In this document: positions 35,641 to 46,344 of the stretch, one piece after another
Position numbering within the stretch: position 1 is the first letter of the stretch
Layout of the letters: the number at the start of each line of letters is the position of its first letter
From: Phocoena phocoena
Lineage: Eukaryota; Chordata; Mammalia; Artiodactyla; Phocoenidae
Assembly (NCBI RefSeq): GCF_963924675.1
Contig: NC_089238.1
Location: 43,790,879-43,854,878, forward strand
Reading direction: 5' to 3'
DNA: 64,000 bases
Program-made: the position numbers and the translations under genes
The notes under the pieces: model-generated
The model's input: the letters and a program-made list of their open reading frames with translations, nothing else
Told to the model about the DNA's origin: nothing
Databases searched by the model: none

Positions 35641-36054
35641 TTTTAATGCTTGACTCTGTTAGAGAGATTGGTTCAGCCACACACAGCCTCTAAGAGGGGA
35701 AGTAGGGCCTAAAAGAGAGCTCCCCAAATGTGGAGTGTCCTTTTTGTTATGTCTTTTTACTACCTGTATTACATTATTTGCTTAGAAATTTTTCTTTTCA
35801 TGGATTCCCCTATTAAAACCATAAATACCTGCTCTAGCCATCATCCCAAGCAGTGATATCAGAAGAATCACAGGTTTGGGCTAGTTGTATTGGCTCAAAT
35901 AAACATTAAGTAGGTGACGATTCAAATTGAAAATGTTCACCCACGCATCACCTAGCCTGTGGCCAGTGGTGCTTGTAGGACACGCTGGAAAATAATGGTG
36001 TGAAAGACACCAGTCCAGAAGTGTGAGTGTTTGTTTCACAGGCCAGCATGGCTT
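35641..36054. other. Unassigned stretch
   Basis: AT-richer DNA with no recognised repeat or gene. Confidence 0.4.
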
Positions 36055-36170
36055 TCTCATGAGATGTGAAACTATGGGTGAGTCTCCCTGCTTCTCTGAA
36101 CCTTAAAAATGAGGATGCAGTCTCTGTTAGATTTTATGCGAATGAAACAATTTTATGCACACTCTGTGTG
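36055..36170 (+). mobile_element. MIR SINE fragment
   Basis: GTGAGTCTCCCTGCTTCTCTGAACCTTAAAAATGAGGATGCAGTCTCTG, then GAATGAAACAATTTTATG, reads as a diverged MIR core and tail in sense orientation. Confidence 0.55.
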
Positions 36171-36194
36171 TGTGTATAAAGATTAATAACTAAA

Positions 36195-36375
36195 ACATAT
36201 TAAGCATTTACTGTGCTAAATACTTCAGTGTCTTATTAATCCTTACAACCATATGGGGCAAATATGATCTCTACACCCATTATAGGTACGATGAACCCAA
36301 AGTAGGTTAAGAATTTGCAGCTTCTCAATGGCCTCTGTGCTGGAATGCCAGCCCAGGGCATATGCTTATAGCCTG
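36195..36375 (-). mobile_element. MIR SINE
   Basis: TTAAGCATTTACTGTGCTAAATACTTCAGTGTCTTATTAATCCTTACAACC, then CACCCATTATAGGTACGATGAACCCAAAGTAGGTTAAGAA, is the reverse-complement MIR tail and core. Confidence 0.75.
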
Positions 36376-36380
36376 TTGTA

Positions 36381-36420
36381 TACTATACTGTACTGTACTG
36401 TACTGTACTGTACTATGTAT
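36381..36420. repeat. (TACTG)n microsatellite
   Basis: Five exact TACTG units (36386-36410) followed by TACT, in a TACTA/TATAC-rich context. Pentanucleotide repeat, likely variable in length. Confidence 0.9.
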
Positions 36421-37029
36421 AGGGATTTTTATTTATTTTTTTGTCATTGACCCACTTCAAGGTGTTAGTTTCGAGCCTCTCTGATAGCTGCTTGTGGGGT
36501 GTAGCATTAGATAAAAATCATTTGACGTGAGAAGTGGAAAGAATAGAGTGTTCAGCTCCTCGTGAGTGGATCTCTAAATTTCCTCAGCAGCTGTGGCACG
36601 GTCCTTAGTGCTCCATTCCAGTCGTCTGTTCAGCCCTTCACTGGTGGGGACAGGCCTGGACTTCACCGTAGCTCCCCCGCTTCAAATTAGGGCCAGATCA
36701 GTATGCGGTTGGTGGGCACCTGGCAGGCAGGGGCACCATGTGTTACGTTAATAAAGGGCTTGCAGCCCGAGTCCTGGGCTTCGGAGCAGTTTCAGAACTC
36801 CATGTTCAGTCTCACTGCAGGTACGAGGTGTCTCCCCAGCATCAGAGGCTGTGGTACTGCCAGGACCCTGGAGGACGCTGTGCCATCATGACCCTCCGAA
36901 ATAGTCGAAGGACAGTGGGTGCTGGGAGGTGTCACGTGGGCCCCTCCATCACCTTGAGTGGCACTGCCGCCCCCTACACTATTGTGGTCAGGGCTGTGTG
37001 CCCCTCTTTGGATTGGCTGAGTCTGAAAT
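36421..37029. other. Unique noncoding stretch
   Basis: No recognised repeat. Two overlapping frames (36703-36891 and 36738-37031, up to 97 codons) show no domain. Confidence 0.45.
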
Positions 37030-37370
37030 GAGCCCCAGCATGTTTTTTTTTTTTTTTTAATAATTTTATTATTCCTTCTTTTATTTCCAAAGTCTTTTTT
37101 TTTAAATTAATTAATTTATTTTTGGCTGCATTGGGTCTTCATTGCTGCGCGCGGGCTACTCTTTGTTGTGGTGCGCAGGCTTCTCATTGCGGTGGCTTCT
37201 CTCGTTGCAGAAAACAGGCTCTAGGCACGCGGGCTATGGTAGTTGTGGCACGTGGGCTCAGTAGTTGTGGCTCGCGGGCTCTAGAGCACAGGCTCAGTAG
37301 TTGTGGCGCACGGGCTTAGTTGCTCTGCGGCATGTGGGATCTTCCTGGACCAGGAGCCCCAGCATGTTTT
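37030..37370 (-). mobile_element. 5'-truncated CHR-type SINE with possible 3' transduction
   Basis: A perfect 17-bp target-site duplication, GAGCCCCAGCATGTTTT, lies at 37030-37046 and 37354-37370. The insert (37047-37353, reverse strand) reads from the left as poly-T, a 36-base non-SINE segment (TAATAATTTTATTATTCCTT and on), a second T9 run, TTATTTTTGGCTGCATTGGG, the repeated 'GTTGTGGC..GGGCTC' body, and then stops at TTCCTGGACCAGG. The A- and B-box head is missing, so the copy is 5' truncated. The two A tails with unique DNA between them are the mark of a carried 3' flank. Confidence 0.9.
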
Positions 37371-38048
37371 GATTTGTATAACAAATACGCAGAGAGGAAA
37401 AGAGGAAAAGGAGAGGAAAAGAACCCCGGGTATTTTGTAAGTTAGGAAAGTTCTCCTGTCGGGGGGGTGGGGTGTATTGAATGGGCTCTGGAAGCTCTGT
37501 CCCCCGAAGGTTTGGAGGTGGAACCTAGGCCTCTGCGGTGTGATTCCTCTTCTCTTACTGGGCCTGGAGAGCCCCCGGCCTGCCTGCGTGTGAAACATGC
37601 CTTACAAAACTATTTTACTGAACTTCCACCCACTGGGTGCTGACTAACACCACTTCCCCTCATATAACTTCACATTTGTGTAATTAACATATAATTTGAT
37701 ACCTGGAAACTCATGCTGGGTGGAGCTGGAAAGGATTACTCAGCTTTTAGTAATCCAGACTCTTGGTTTATACAGCGCATGTGCTGTGTCCTGGTTCTGC
37801 TGTTACTGCTGACTTGTTTTGCCAATATCTCGCTATTAATTCTTCCTTCTGTCCTGTGAAGATGAGTGGAAATGATGATATGGTGGTTTTTTTTGTTTTT
37901 GAAAGGAAGACTAGTGACTTTTATTTGCATCTGAGACATGGTCAGAACAAGAAAGTGTTACTGTTGCCTAAGACATGTTGGGGGCAGGTAGAAAAGGGTT
38001 TTCTGGGCTGCAAGCTTCCATGAGGATCTTAATTATGTCTTCTTTCAG
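37371..38048. other. Unassigned stretch
   Basis: Unique DNA with a purine-rich patch (37388-37425: AGAGGAAAAGAGGAAAAGG) just after the SINE. The last bases, TGTCTTCTTTCAG (38036-38048), resemble a splice acceptor. Confidence 0.4.
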
Positions 38049-38242
38049 GCCTGTCTACCGCAGCCCCAATTATTCCATGAAGGCCCCACTGAGATCAGAG
38101 CAATAGAAACCAACATTCTGGAGATCTCGCTTATTAACAAATTTTCGTCATTGCTTTTTCTTACAATACTACAATGAACTACTGATAAAACACTGGTAGC
38201 ATGAAAATTGGGCCCCAAAGTGCCACCAACAGACCTTTGGCG
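38049..38242 (+). other. Splice-site-flanked segment beside the CpG island (speculative exon)
   Basis: The segment is preceded by a pyrimidine-rich tract ending in CAG (38046-38048) and followed by G|GTGAGG (cut after 38242), a strong donor-like match. One frame stays open for about 42 codons (starting ACLPQPQLFHEG) before a stop, so it would be a noncoding or terminal-frame exon. It matches no repeat. A second donor-like GGTGAGA lies at 38259-38265. Chance splice-like signals are common, so confidence is low. Confidence 0.2.
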
Positions 38243-38660
38243 GTGAGGAGCCGTGGTCGGTGAGACAGACCCGCGTGAGTGACCCTTCATTCCCTCCGGC
38301 CGGGGTCAGGGGGCCTTTCCCCCTTCACTTGCAGTGCGAGCAAGGGGATCGGGGCCGGGAGCGCAGGCCTGGCCTAGGACGGCACCTGAGCCACAGGGCA
38401 GGGGGCCAGCAGCCGCTCCCTGAGCGCGCTCCTCGCAGAGGCCATGACTACCAGCGGTGCCAAAAGTGTGCGCCTTGTTCGGAGGGCGGAGGTCAGGGGC
38501 CCTGCGCCGCCTCCCGCCTCCCGCCTCCCGCCTCCCTGCGGCGGCGGCGGCGTGAGACGCAACCCTTATCAGGCCCTCCGGGACCCGGGACCCCTGGAGC
38601 GCAGGATGCCGGAGCCGCTGAGCTCCCGGGCAGGCAGAGGCCGTCCGTGACGTGCTCGCT
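38228..38660. promoter_or_regulatory. CpG island (orphan promoter candidate)
   Basis: By hand count there are about 41 CpG in 38241-38660, roughly one per 10 bases in very GC-rich sequence, against about one per 50-100 bases in most of the window. It includes GC-box-like runs, a (CCTCCCG)n tract (38510-38536) and (CGG)5 (38538-38552). It is not a recognised repeat. An ATG at 38444 with a fair Kozak context (GCCATGA) opens a 68-codon Arg/Pro-rich frame of unknown meaning. Unmethylated CpG islands usually mark promoters; no TATA box is obvious. It could serve a lncRNA, an alternative first exon or a developmental regulator locus. Confidence 0.7.
38510..38552. repeat. (CCTCCCG)n and (CGG)5 simple repeats in the CpG island
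   Basis: Three to four copies of a CCTCCCG heptamer are followed by five CGG/GCG triplets. Both are typical of 5' UTR or promoter DNA and prone to length change. Confidence 0.85.
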
Positions 38661-41269
38661 CACTCTTAATATTTTAACAACTGAAGGGTTGTGGACTGCC
38701 TGCCTCTCGAGCAAACATGTTCTTAACTTTCTTCTCCCATTGGCTAGTGGAGTTCAGTGGTGCCATAGTTTTACTTTCCGTTTCTTCGTGAAGGCAGTGC
38801 CATCAGTATTAAAAAAAATTGCAGTAAGTAAATACCAGGGAAGAATAAAGATGAAAAATTAGGACGATTTTGCAATTTAAATTTAGGGTGTGTGCTGTGG
38901 TTAAAAGTTTTTTTTTGAGAAATTACTTATTGTGTTGACACATGTATTAATGTGGTGGGGGATCACAGTTCTTGATATACGTGATACCTGCCTACTGAAA
39001 GATAAAAAGGCTGGGTGAACTCTGACCCAGAGCTGAGAATCAGCATAGTTGAAAGCCAATCAGGATATCTTGAAAATAAATCTGAATGTCCACATGCCTT
39101 GAAAGAGGACATTTAGTGCAGCACGGATGGAAAATCATATCTGATATGAACTCAAAGGAAGGAAAAGAGTGAATCCCTTAGACATCAGTAGTCACAGCTT
39201 TCTGATCCAGTGGGTTGAGGAGGATCCAGAGTCCCGGTCCCAGGTGAGCATGCTGTCATCCGTGAACTACAGGGGAGGTAGGAGTGGGGAGAGTAGCCCG
39301 GAGGCTAGCCATTTGTTCCCTTCCATGGATTGTGCTTGTGAGCCTTTCAGGGTTTGGGAACTTGACTCTGGAAAGCTTCTAAATTTGTTCCTAGTGGGTT
39401 GATTTATTTTGTTGAGGTCAAATTAGAACTAATGGCCCTGATGGTTTACAATGCTCCTAAATGGTTCTTAGCACTTAGGCGGGCTTGGCTGGCCATTGTG
39501 GGCGGGTTTCCAAGTGTGGACCATATCATTCCGAGGGTGTATTTTTTTGTTGAAGTTTTTGTTGAGAGTGCAACTTATGTGTGTGAGTGAGGTTAAAAGG
39601 TAACAGCAGAATTAGTCACACTTAATATTCAACTTTCTCTTGGTATCAAATCCAGGGATGTGTTTGTGAACACGGGCGCCATGGGCATTTGGTGTGTGAG
39701 CAGGGCATCTAGCTGGGAGTTAGTAGTTGATGACTGTCCTCTGCCGCTTTGCCTAGGAGTGTATCGTTCATGAAACTCAGTAACAGGGAAGTCCCAGATT
39801 TCCTCCTACCATTTCTGGTTGCCAAGCAGTTCCTGTAAGAGCGGGTAACCAGGTTAAACTAATCTCGGTGCATCCCCTCCAGCCATGCTGTGGTATCTGT
39901 GAGTTCATGGCAAGGTCTTTGGCAAGGGGATAATACTGTACATAAAATTGGCCCCAGTCTCCTGATTTCTGTGTGATTGTGAGTAGCGGAGCAGACAGGT
40001 GTCTACAGAGGAGCTGCCTGTCTCTACTGGTCCACAGAATTAAATCGTGCATGTGTCCGCACACAGGCAGGCTCCGTGGGCAGTGATCTCCCAGAGCTGC
40101 TGGGGGCAGCTGACTCGGGAGAGAATAAGGAGGGTCAGGGCTTCAGTACCTAAGCTGAGGTCGTGGTGCAAGGTCAAGGCAGGAGCATTGGTTAATGATT
40201 TCTCTGTGCTTTGATTGAAAAGAAAGAAGCTGCCTCCAAATCATCTTTCTTTGGCTCATCAACTCTCAGAGCAGTGCCCCTAAGTTGCAAATGTGGTTTT
40301 GAAGGCCAAGTCCAGTCACATTCTGTTAAGGGTAAAATCCTGGTGGTCCCTATGGACTGAGCCAGCATTATTCAGGGCTGAGTGAGAAAGGGGGGCTTCC
40401 ATTGCTAATGGAATGGCTACTGGCTTCTTCTCAAAACTTGGGTTCCTTTTTTTCTTCTTGCACTCTCTGAAAACACACTTCTAGTATATTTGCAAGCTTT
40501 GCATCCTGAAGCTACCATACTTATTCTCAGGACCCAGTGAGTTTTCCCTAGAACGGTTTGAAGAGCATTAATGCTGTCTGTGAGATGCTTACTTCTGTCG
40601 AGAAACATTTCCACATTCATCTAGTTCATCTTGAAAGTGATATCACAGCATGTGAAAATACTATCACTGTCATCATCAAGAGTGCTATTAATCCAAAGAC
40701 TTGGGTCTCAAGGCAGATGGTCGTGTTTATAACCAAGGTGTTAATTCCACTGTCAATTAAATGAAGCTCTTGCACTGGGCGTGACAGAGCTCGAGTCGTG
40801 AGCCCAGCGCAGTAGCCAAAGGCACCCCTGAGTTGTGTTGGCAGAAACGCATTCTAGAGTCAGCATTTGACTGTGTTCAGTTAGTTCCAAGGCCACCAGG
40901 TTCTCCAGAGAAGTTTTAATTACAAACCAAGGTGGTGTGGTTTCTTAAATATGCTGTAACAAATGGATGTTAGCTCAAGTAGCCCGGAGCAGCCCCCTCC
41001 ATCAGTAAAACCCATAATTATCACATGGCGGGCTCTGAGGAGGAAATCTTAACGCCCTGAGTGTCTAGTCGGCTGTGCTTCCTGCTTCCCTTTCCTGAAG
41101 TTGGGGGCAGGGTGAGGGTGTGGAAGGTGAGCCCTTTCCTCAGAGGCCCCCGAGAGTCATGACACACCCAGGGAGGAACATGTTCATAGCCTGGGGGTGA
41201 GGTCTGCCTTTTGGTGATGGGCCAGGGGTGGAAGTTTGGGGGAGGAGGGGTGGTTAAAATGGAAGATCT
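38661..41269. other. Unique noncoding stretch
   Basis: Mixed composition with no repeat confidently assigned. 40550-40760 is AT-rich with TGATATCACAGCATG and ATCATCAAGAG motifs and could be a further conserved element. No gene is seen. Confidence 0.4.
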
Positions 41270-41480
41270 TGAAATGGCAAATCTTTATTAGTTTTGTAAA
41301 CAGCTTTAGGAAGCACTGGGAGCATCTTGCAGGGACCCTGCAATTATCATAATAAACAGTTTTATCATCTGCTTGGCAATCAATACTGTGGCTTATGCTG
41401 CTTTAGTATCTCAGCGGTATTGATTACCTTAACAACTGTGCTGCGGTCAGCTTCCATTAACCCCTGCTCTGCTGGCAGGG
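41270..41480. promoter_or_regulatory. Candidate conserved noncoding element
   Basis: Unique AT-rich block between GC-rich flanks, dense in TAAT/ATTA and CAAT cores: GCAATTATCATAATAAACAG, GGCAATCAATACTG, GGTATTGATTACC (a near palindrome) and CTTCCATTAACCCC. It matches no known repeat. The pattern is typical of vertebrate developmental enhancers, but it is not proof. Confidence 0.4.
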
Positions 41481-41643
41481 CCTGTGCCTTCCCTGGTTGG
41501 ATGGAAGACTGTTCTGGTTCCAGCCCAAGCGAGTGCCAGAATTTGAAGGCCGGCCAGGGAGTCAAACACAGCTTTTATCTCAAGGTGCCCAACAGAAGGA
41601 AGGGTTTTAAACAGGGAAGCTAATGCAACTTTTAAAAGGCATC

Positions 41644-41644
<1 letters not shown>

Positions 41645-41680
<36 letters not shown>
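41645..41680. repeat. (TG)18 microsatellite
   Basis: Uninterrupted TG dinucleotide repeat, 36 bases. Alternating purine-pyrimidine DNA that can adopt Z-form and varies in length between individuals. Confidence 0.97.
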
Positions 41681-41684
<4 letters not shown>

Positions 41685-42259
41685 CAGTGTATAAAACAAT
41701 TATAGCAGTGGGGTTTCAACTGTGACTCGGGAATTTGAATGTTAAGAGCTAAAATCCTGATTCTTCCCTGCCTTGGCTATGTCTAGTGGTCCTCTCTACT
41801 CCACCCCACCCTTCCCACGACGGAACTGAGGACTGCAGTGCTGACGCCCTTATGTAACAGGCATTCCTGGGACGCTTTGAGCGCTTTGCTTTGTGTACCA
41901 CATTTTACTTTTAGAGAGAAGCCGCTTACTTGGGGACATCTAGTTCTAGGATTCAGGTTCCTCCGGACAATGAGTGTCTGAAGTGAAATCGTTGATCATA
42001 AGATGACAGAATGCTGGAGATGGATTTTGGTGCCACTTTAGATTATGTCACTGTCACTGACTATCTCCTGTCTCTTGTCTGGTTCATGTTTACATCTCCC
42101 TTTTCTCCTGACGAAACAAAGGCAACAAGGATACTTAGCTCTAGGGAGCAGCTGGGATGCAGTCCCCAGACCTAGCCTGTAGTTAAGGGTTAGGTAGTGG
42201 TAAGTGACAGTCATCCAGACACTTTCAGGACAAGATCTTGGTAGCAGCAGTGGGGGTGA
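41681..42259. other. Unique noncoding stretch
   Basis: No recognised repeat or gene. Confidence 0.45.
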
Positions 42260-42415
42260 TGGTGGTTTGTGTGTGTGTGTTGACTTTCTATGTCGTTTTT
42301 CTCTTGTAACTGCTATATTTTGTTTTGCTTTAAATGAGAAAGACGTATATGTGTGTACGCGTATGTATGTGTGCGTATATATTATATATATGTGTGTATG
42401 TATACATATATAAAA
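42260..42415. repeat. Imperfect GT/AT-rich simple repeats
   Basis: (GT)7 near 42265-42280 and a mixed GTGT/GTAT/TATA tract at 42344-42412, including TATATATTATATATATGTGTG. Interrupted, so relatively old. Confidence 0.85.
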
Positions 42416-44084
42416 TGAGTATAAATGAAGCTGGGAGGGAGGTGAGCTTGCACACCATATCCAGCAACTTAACCCCTTTGGCCCAATTTTAGTGCAGGCT
42501 TTCGTAGGGGTCTTTATAGACCAGACAACACAGGTGCTGTTCAACCTGAGTGACCGTGACCTCTAGTGAGAAGCCAGCTACTACATCTAGGAGTCAGTTT
42601 TAAAAGTTGGTGAGTTTCATGGAGTCGCTGGGGAGTGGGGGAGGAAGAGGTGGTAATAGCTGGACCAGAGGGAGGGCGAATTGCTTCGGCAGCTCTCACC
42701 TTCCTGCCCTTCTCACCAGGCTGCAGCCTCTGGCTTCCTTATCCCTCATGGTTACCCAAGAGGATCCAGGAATGGAAGTTTATCAGATGGGGAGGAGGCC
42801 AGTAGGTACGTGATGAAGGCAAGGGCTGTGGGCTGAGCTTGGAGAAGTGTAGGTAGGTATAGACAAGAGGGTTGCAGGTGTATGGGATTCCAGGTCATGA
42901 GATTCAAGTCCCAAGCAGAAAAGAACCCATATAAGAGAGGGTCAGGAAGCCAGACCATAGAGTCTGGGCAGCAAGATGTAAGGCTGTAGACTCTGTCTGG
43001 TGAGGCCCAGGGTAGTAATAGCAAGGCATGACTGTGGTATCCAGCCACAGGCTTGATGAGCAGGGCTGAGCCCACAGATGGCGGTGAGTAGGTAGGCCTG
43101 TGCAGGTGAGAGAATGGCCCCAGTGAGTAATGGTGGGAGGTTGGTGGGAGTGGCCCTCTTGACGTAGTTGAAGAGTCTACCCAGGGCCATAGCTTAAGCA
43201 AGCTTTCCCTCCTGACCCCACCCTACCAGGTCACCCTCTCTCCAGTTGGGATGTCAGGGGATCCCCATCACTGTCTTGTATTCTGGGCCACCCACTTCTG
43301 TCCTCAATCTCTCTTTGCCCAGACTACCTTGGTTGCACAAGTTGGAAAGTTTTATTTTAAGCGTAATGTTCTTCCTAAGGTGTCAGTTAGATCAGTTAGG
43401 CTTAGAGGGTGGGCAGTGGTTAAGTTGACCAAAGTTCCACTACTTTCCATTATGATAGGGACTGTAGCTCAAAGGGCTCCACTATGACGGAGGCAGAGGG
43501 TAGACCAGATGGCCCTTACCTACAGAATAAGCAACATTCATGATGGGGATGAAACCCCCATTTTTAGTTTTATGTAGATTTGTGACCTTTGATTGGGTTA
43601 TAATGAAGTAATACTGTGGCCCAAATCACCCTTTGCATTACCCCACTGGTCTTAACTCGAACCCTGCGTTGATGCTAGCTCTTCTAAGTTCGACCTCATT
43701 CACGAGGAGCTCCTAGATGTTGACAGCTTTTTTACTTTGCTCTTTTCACAAATAGCTTTTTGAGCCATGTGGTCAGACTTTCGGGCAGTAATATTGTCTA
43801 TGTGGTAGAGAATGTTTTAGAGGGAGTCACATTCAGTGTAAAATTTTAAGACTTAATGCCTTGCATCAAGGTTCTTGGCTGTGTGGAGCGACCCAGTATT
43901 TGGTGTTATTTATAACTCTGCTTTTTAGATGTGAGCAGAGCAGTGAAATATCTTTTTTTGGGTGTTTGGTGTACTCAGATTTTTTTCTCATTTAGAAGAT
44001 GAAATGTGATCTCTGAAGGGTTTGGAAAGACGGTTCTTTTTCAGGAAGTGATGTCTTCATAGAGAAAAGAACACTGGAGTAGAA
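42416..44084. other. Unique noncoding stretch
   Basis: About 1.7 kb with no assigned repeat. 42600-43500 is GC-moderate but CpG-poor (about 8 CpG by eye). The reverse frame 42752-43201 (149 codons) is Pro/Leu/Ser-rich without a domain. 43560-43960 is AT-richer with GACCTTTGATTGGG-like motifs. Confidence 0.4.
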
Positions 44085-44310
44085 ACTGGAGAATGGATCC
44101 TGGTTCCTGATTTGCTACTAACCAGCTGGTGACCTTGGGAAAGAATGACTCATAGTAGTTGCTCTGATGTTCTAGAATCTTTTTAAGCCTGTAACATCTG
44201 AATTATGGTTCCTAGTCTGTCCACTTAACAAGACAGGATTGTTGGTGGTCAAATGAGAAATGAATATAAGAGTGTTTGAAAATGTATAAACCGCCATATA
44301 AAGCAAAGAA
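44085..44310 (+). mobile_element. MIR SINE
   Basis: GGATCCTGGTTCCTGATTTGCTACTAACCAGCTGGTGACCTTGGGAAAG is the MIR head and core. CTGTCCACTTAACAAGACAGGATTGTTGG, TCAAATGAGAAATGAATATAAGAG and GTATAAACCGCCATATAAAGC trace the tail. Confidence 0.8.
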
Positions 44311-45157
44311 GCATTGTTACTTGTTCCTGGGGAAGTTGGTGCTGGGTGTGACTGTTTTCTGCGTTAAATGCTAATGCTACTATGAAAGAGTTCTTTGCAA
44401 AGAGTACTTCCCAGGAAGCTGTAGCATGGTGATGGATGTGTGTGGGCCCACATATGGCAAGAAGCCCACTTATCATTGGGTCATCCTCCTTGAAGATGAG
44501 CGCAAGAGAGCCATCCCAGTGGGAACCAGCTCAGTTCAGACTTTACAAAGCAATTAAGGTGACTTATATAAAACATTCATACTGAGATGAAAGACAGTGA
44601 GCTCAAAAACAATGGTTGGTAAACATCGCCAGGGAGTAAATTCACTGGAAATGTTTAAAATTACTTTTTAACCCGCTAAATCAACCAGTGGAGGCTTTTA
44701 ACTTAACAGTGGATGTGTTTCTCTTAATCAGAGTTTGACCCCATGCTCTAAATCAAGCTCTTGTGTAATCTTAGGCTGTTGCATTGGGCTCATTTTTGCC
44801 CAGTAATGATAGTGATAGTTGCCATGTATAAACGTGTCGGGGACTGTGCCCAGAGCACGATGCATATCATCTCTTCGTGTATTAGTGGCAGGATGGTGCC
44901 TCGTACCTTCTAAGGGTAGGAGTAAGGGTGGGGTCAGCAAATGGCGAGTTTTGAACAAGATTCAGAGGGAGCTGGGGCCTAAAGTACTTCTTTGGAAGTC
45001 CTTTAGCTCTTGTAAAGAAAGAACAATTCCTATTTCCTTGAAAAAAGGCTTAGCCTGCCATGAATGTGTCAACTCGAGGCTGAGACGCTTGGCTCCGGCC
45101 AGTGCAGTTCTTTTTTCAGAAGGTGCTCCTGAACTGGGTAAAGACAGAACTTCCTTT
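44311..45157. other. Mostly unique stretch
   Basis: 44820-44915 may be a reverse MIR tail (GCCCAGAGCACGATGCATATCATCTC) at low confidence. 44600-44710 (TTTAAAATTACTTTTTAACCCG) is an AT-rich unique patch. No gene is seen. Confidence 0.4.
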
Positions 45158-45520
45158 TTTAAAAGAAAAAAAAAAAAGTGTATTATATAAACAAAATAAT
45201 ATGATGAACCCCATCACTTAGACTTGACAACAATTCACTTTTTGTTGGATTTGTTTCATCTTTTTGTTCATTGGCTTTGATTTTAGAGCTAGTGAAAGAT
45301 ATCATGATGCTTCATTATTTCCTTAGGTGATAATATTATGTCAACGTAACAAAATTAACACATTCTTGACATCGGCAAATCCCAAACTGCTGTTCAAACT
45401 TACCTGATTGTCCCCAGAATGGCTTTTTACAGTTGGTTTGTTAGAATGGTCTAACAAATGAGGTCTACCTAGTACATTTAGGTGTCTGGTTCTTAGGTCT
45501 CTTAATGTAATTCGGCCCCC
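45158..45520 (-). mobile_element. L1M 3' fragment (reverse orientation)
   Basis: Antisense L1 landmarks in order: AAACAAAATAATATGATGAACCCCATCAC, ACTTGACAACAATTCAC, ATCTTTTTGTTCATTGG, AACAAAATTAACACATTCTTGACATC, CTGATTGTCCCCAGAATGGCTTTTTACAGTTGGTTTGTTAGAAT and GTCTTAGG/TCTCTTAATG. Ancient L1 3' UTR. Confidence 0.8.
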
Positions 45521-45639
45521 TCGCCCCCAACTGTAGCCTCACGTGTGCCCCCAAAACCAGCCCATGGATTTTGAAGGATGTTGGGGAGTAGCTACGTGTG
45601 GTAGAAAGGGGCACTGTCAGTGTGGTGTGAAGATACCCA

Positions 45640-45985
45640 GTTCCTATTTCTAGGTCTGCCACTGACCAGCTATCTGACCTTGGATAAACCACCAGCACTC
45701 TCTGGGGTCATTATTCTTGTCCATCAAAAGAGGCAGTGAGGGGCTTCCCTGGTGGCGCAGTGGTTGAGAGTCCGCCCGCCGATGCAGGGGACACGGGTGT
45801 GTGCCCTGGTCCGGGAAGATCCCACGTGCCGCGGAGCGGCTGGGCCCGGGAGCCATGGCTGCTGAGCCTGTGCGTTCGGAGCCTGTGCTCCGCAGAGGGA
45901 GAGGCCACGGCAGTGAGAGGCCTGCGTACCGGGGTGGGGGGAAGAGGCAGTGAGACTGAATGACCTGAAGCCGAAGCCTCCTTAT
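45640..45985 (+). mobile_element. MIR SINE, interrupted by a CHR SINE
   Basis: TATTTCTAGGTCTGCCACTGACCAGCTATCTGACCTTGGATAAACCACC and the weaker TCTGGGGTCATTATTCTTGTCCATCAAAAGAGGCAGTGAG form a MIR core. The sequence resumes as ACTGAATGACCTGAAG after the inserted SINE. Confidence 0.75.
45728..45954 (+). mobile_element. Young cetacean CHR-2-type SINE with perfect 13-bp target-site duplication
   Basis: The insert is 45741-45941, plus strand. GGGCTTCCCTGGTGGCGCAG opens the tRNA-like head with the A box (GGCGCAGTGGTTGAG). The B-box region, GGACACGGGTGTGTGCCC, is altered from the usual GTTCG core. A CpG-rich body (GCCGCGGAGCGGCTGGGCC) follows and ends GCGTACCGGGGTGGGGG with no A tail. AAGAGGCAGTGAG flanks both sides (45728-45740 and 45942-45954). 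The exact duplication points to a recent insertion. Confidence 0.95.
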
Positions 45986-46344
45986 TACGACCTCCTCGAA
46001 GGTTCTGCCTGCTACCTAGTCCTTATCCCAATTTTTGTAATTGGGAAATTGTTGATGCTAAACAATCCTGAGCGATGGGCTTGTTGTTCTTTTTCTCTTG
46101 GACGTTGTGACTCATGTACCTTCAACAAGGCCATTATGTTTTCCTTCTGGACTTTCAGAAAGCTTAGAGCCACATTTATGGCTCAGTGTGTTGGTTATTA
46201 TTGTATGCGTTTTAAGCTTCATTTTTGGCTCAAAGTTTCCTCCACTGTTGTTTTTTGTTTCTTCTCTTGCCCTGGCCTCAATTTATGCTATCATGTTGTA
46301 TTGTATATTCTTGTAAGCATTGTGAATAAATGTGTGCTGGGTAT

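Noticed and set aside
35149..35653. Arg/Pro-rich open frames on both strands
   Set aside because: They are translations of the CHR SINE; the same peptides recur at 45.7 kb.
36386..36414. Repeat array suggestive of CRISPR
   Set aside because: It is a five-base microsatellite without spacers; the host is a mammal.
38260..38862. 200-codon open frame across the CpG island
   Set aside because: The composition follows the GC-rich DNA, the frame runs on into AT-rich sequence after the island, and no domain is visible. The openness is explained by few AT-rich stop codons in the island.
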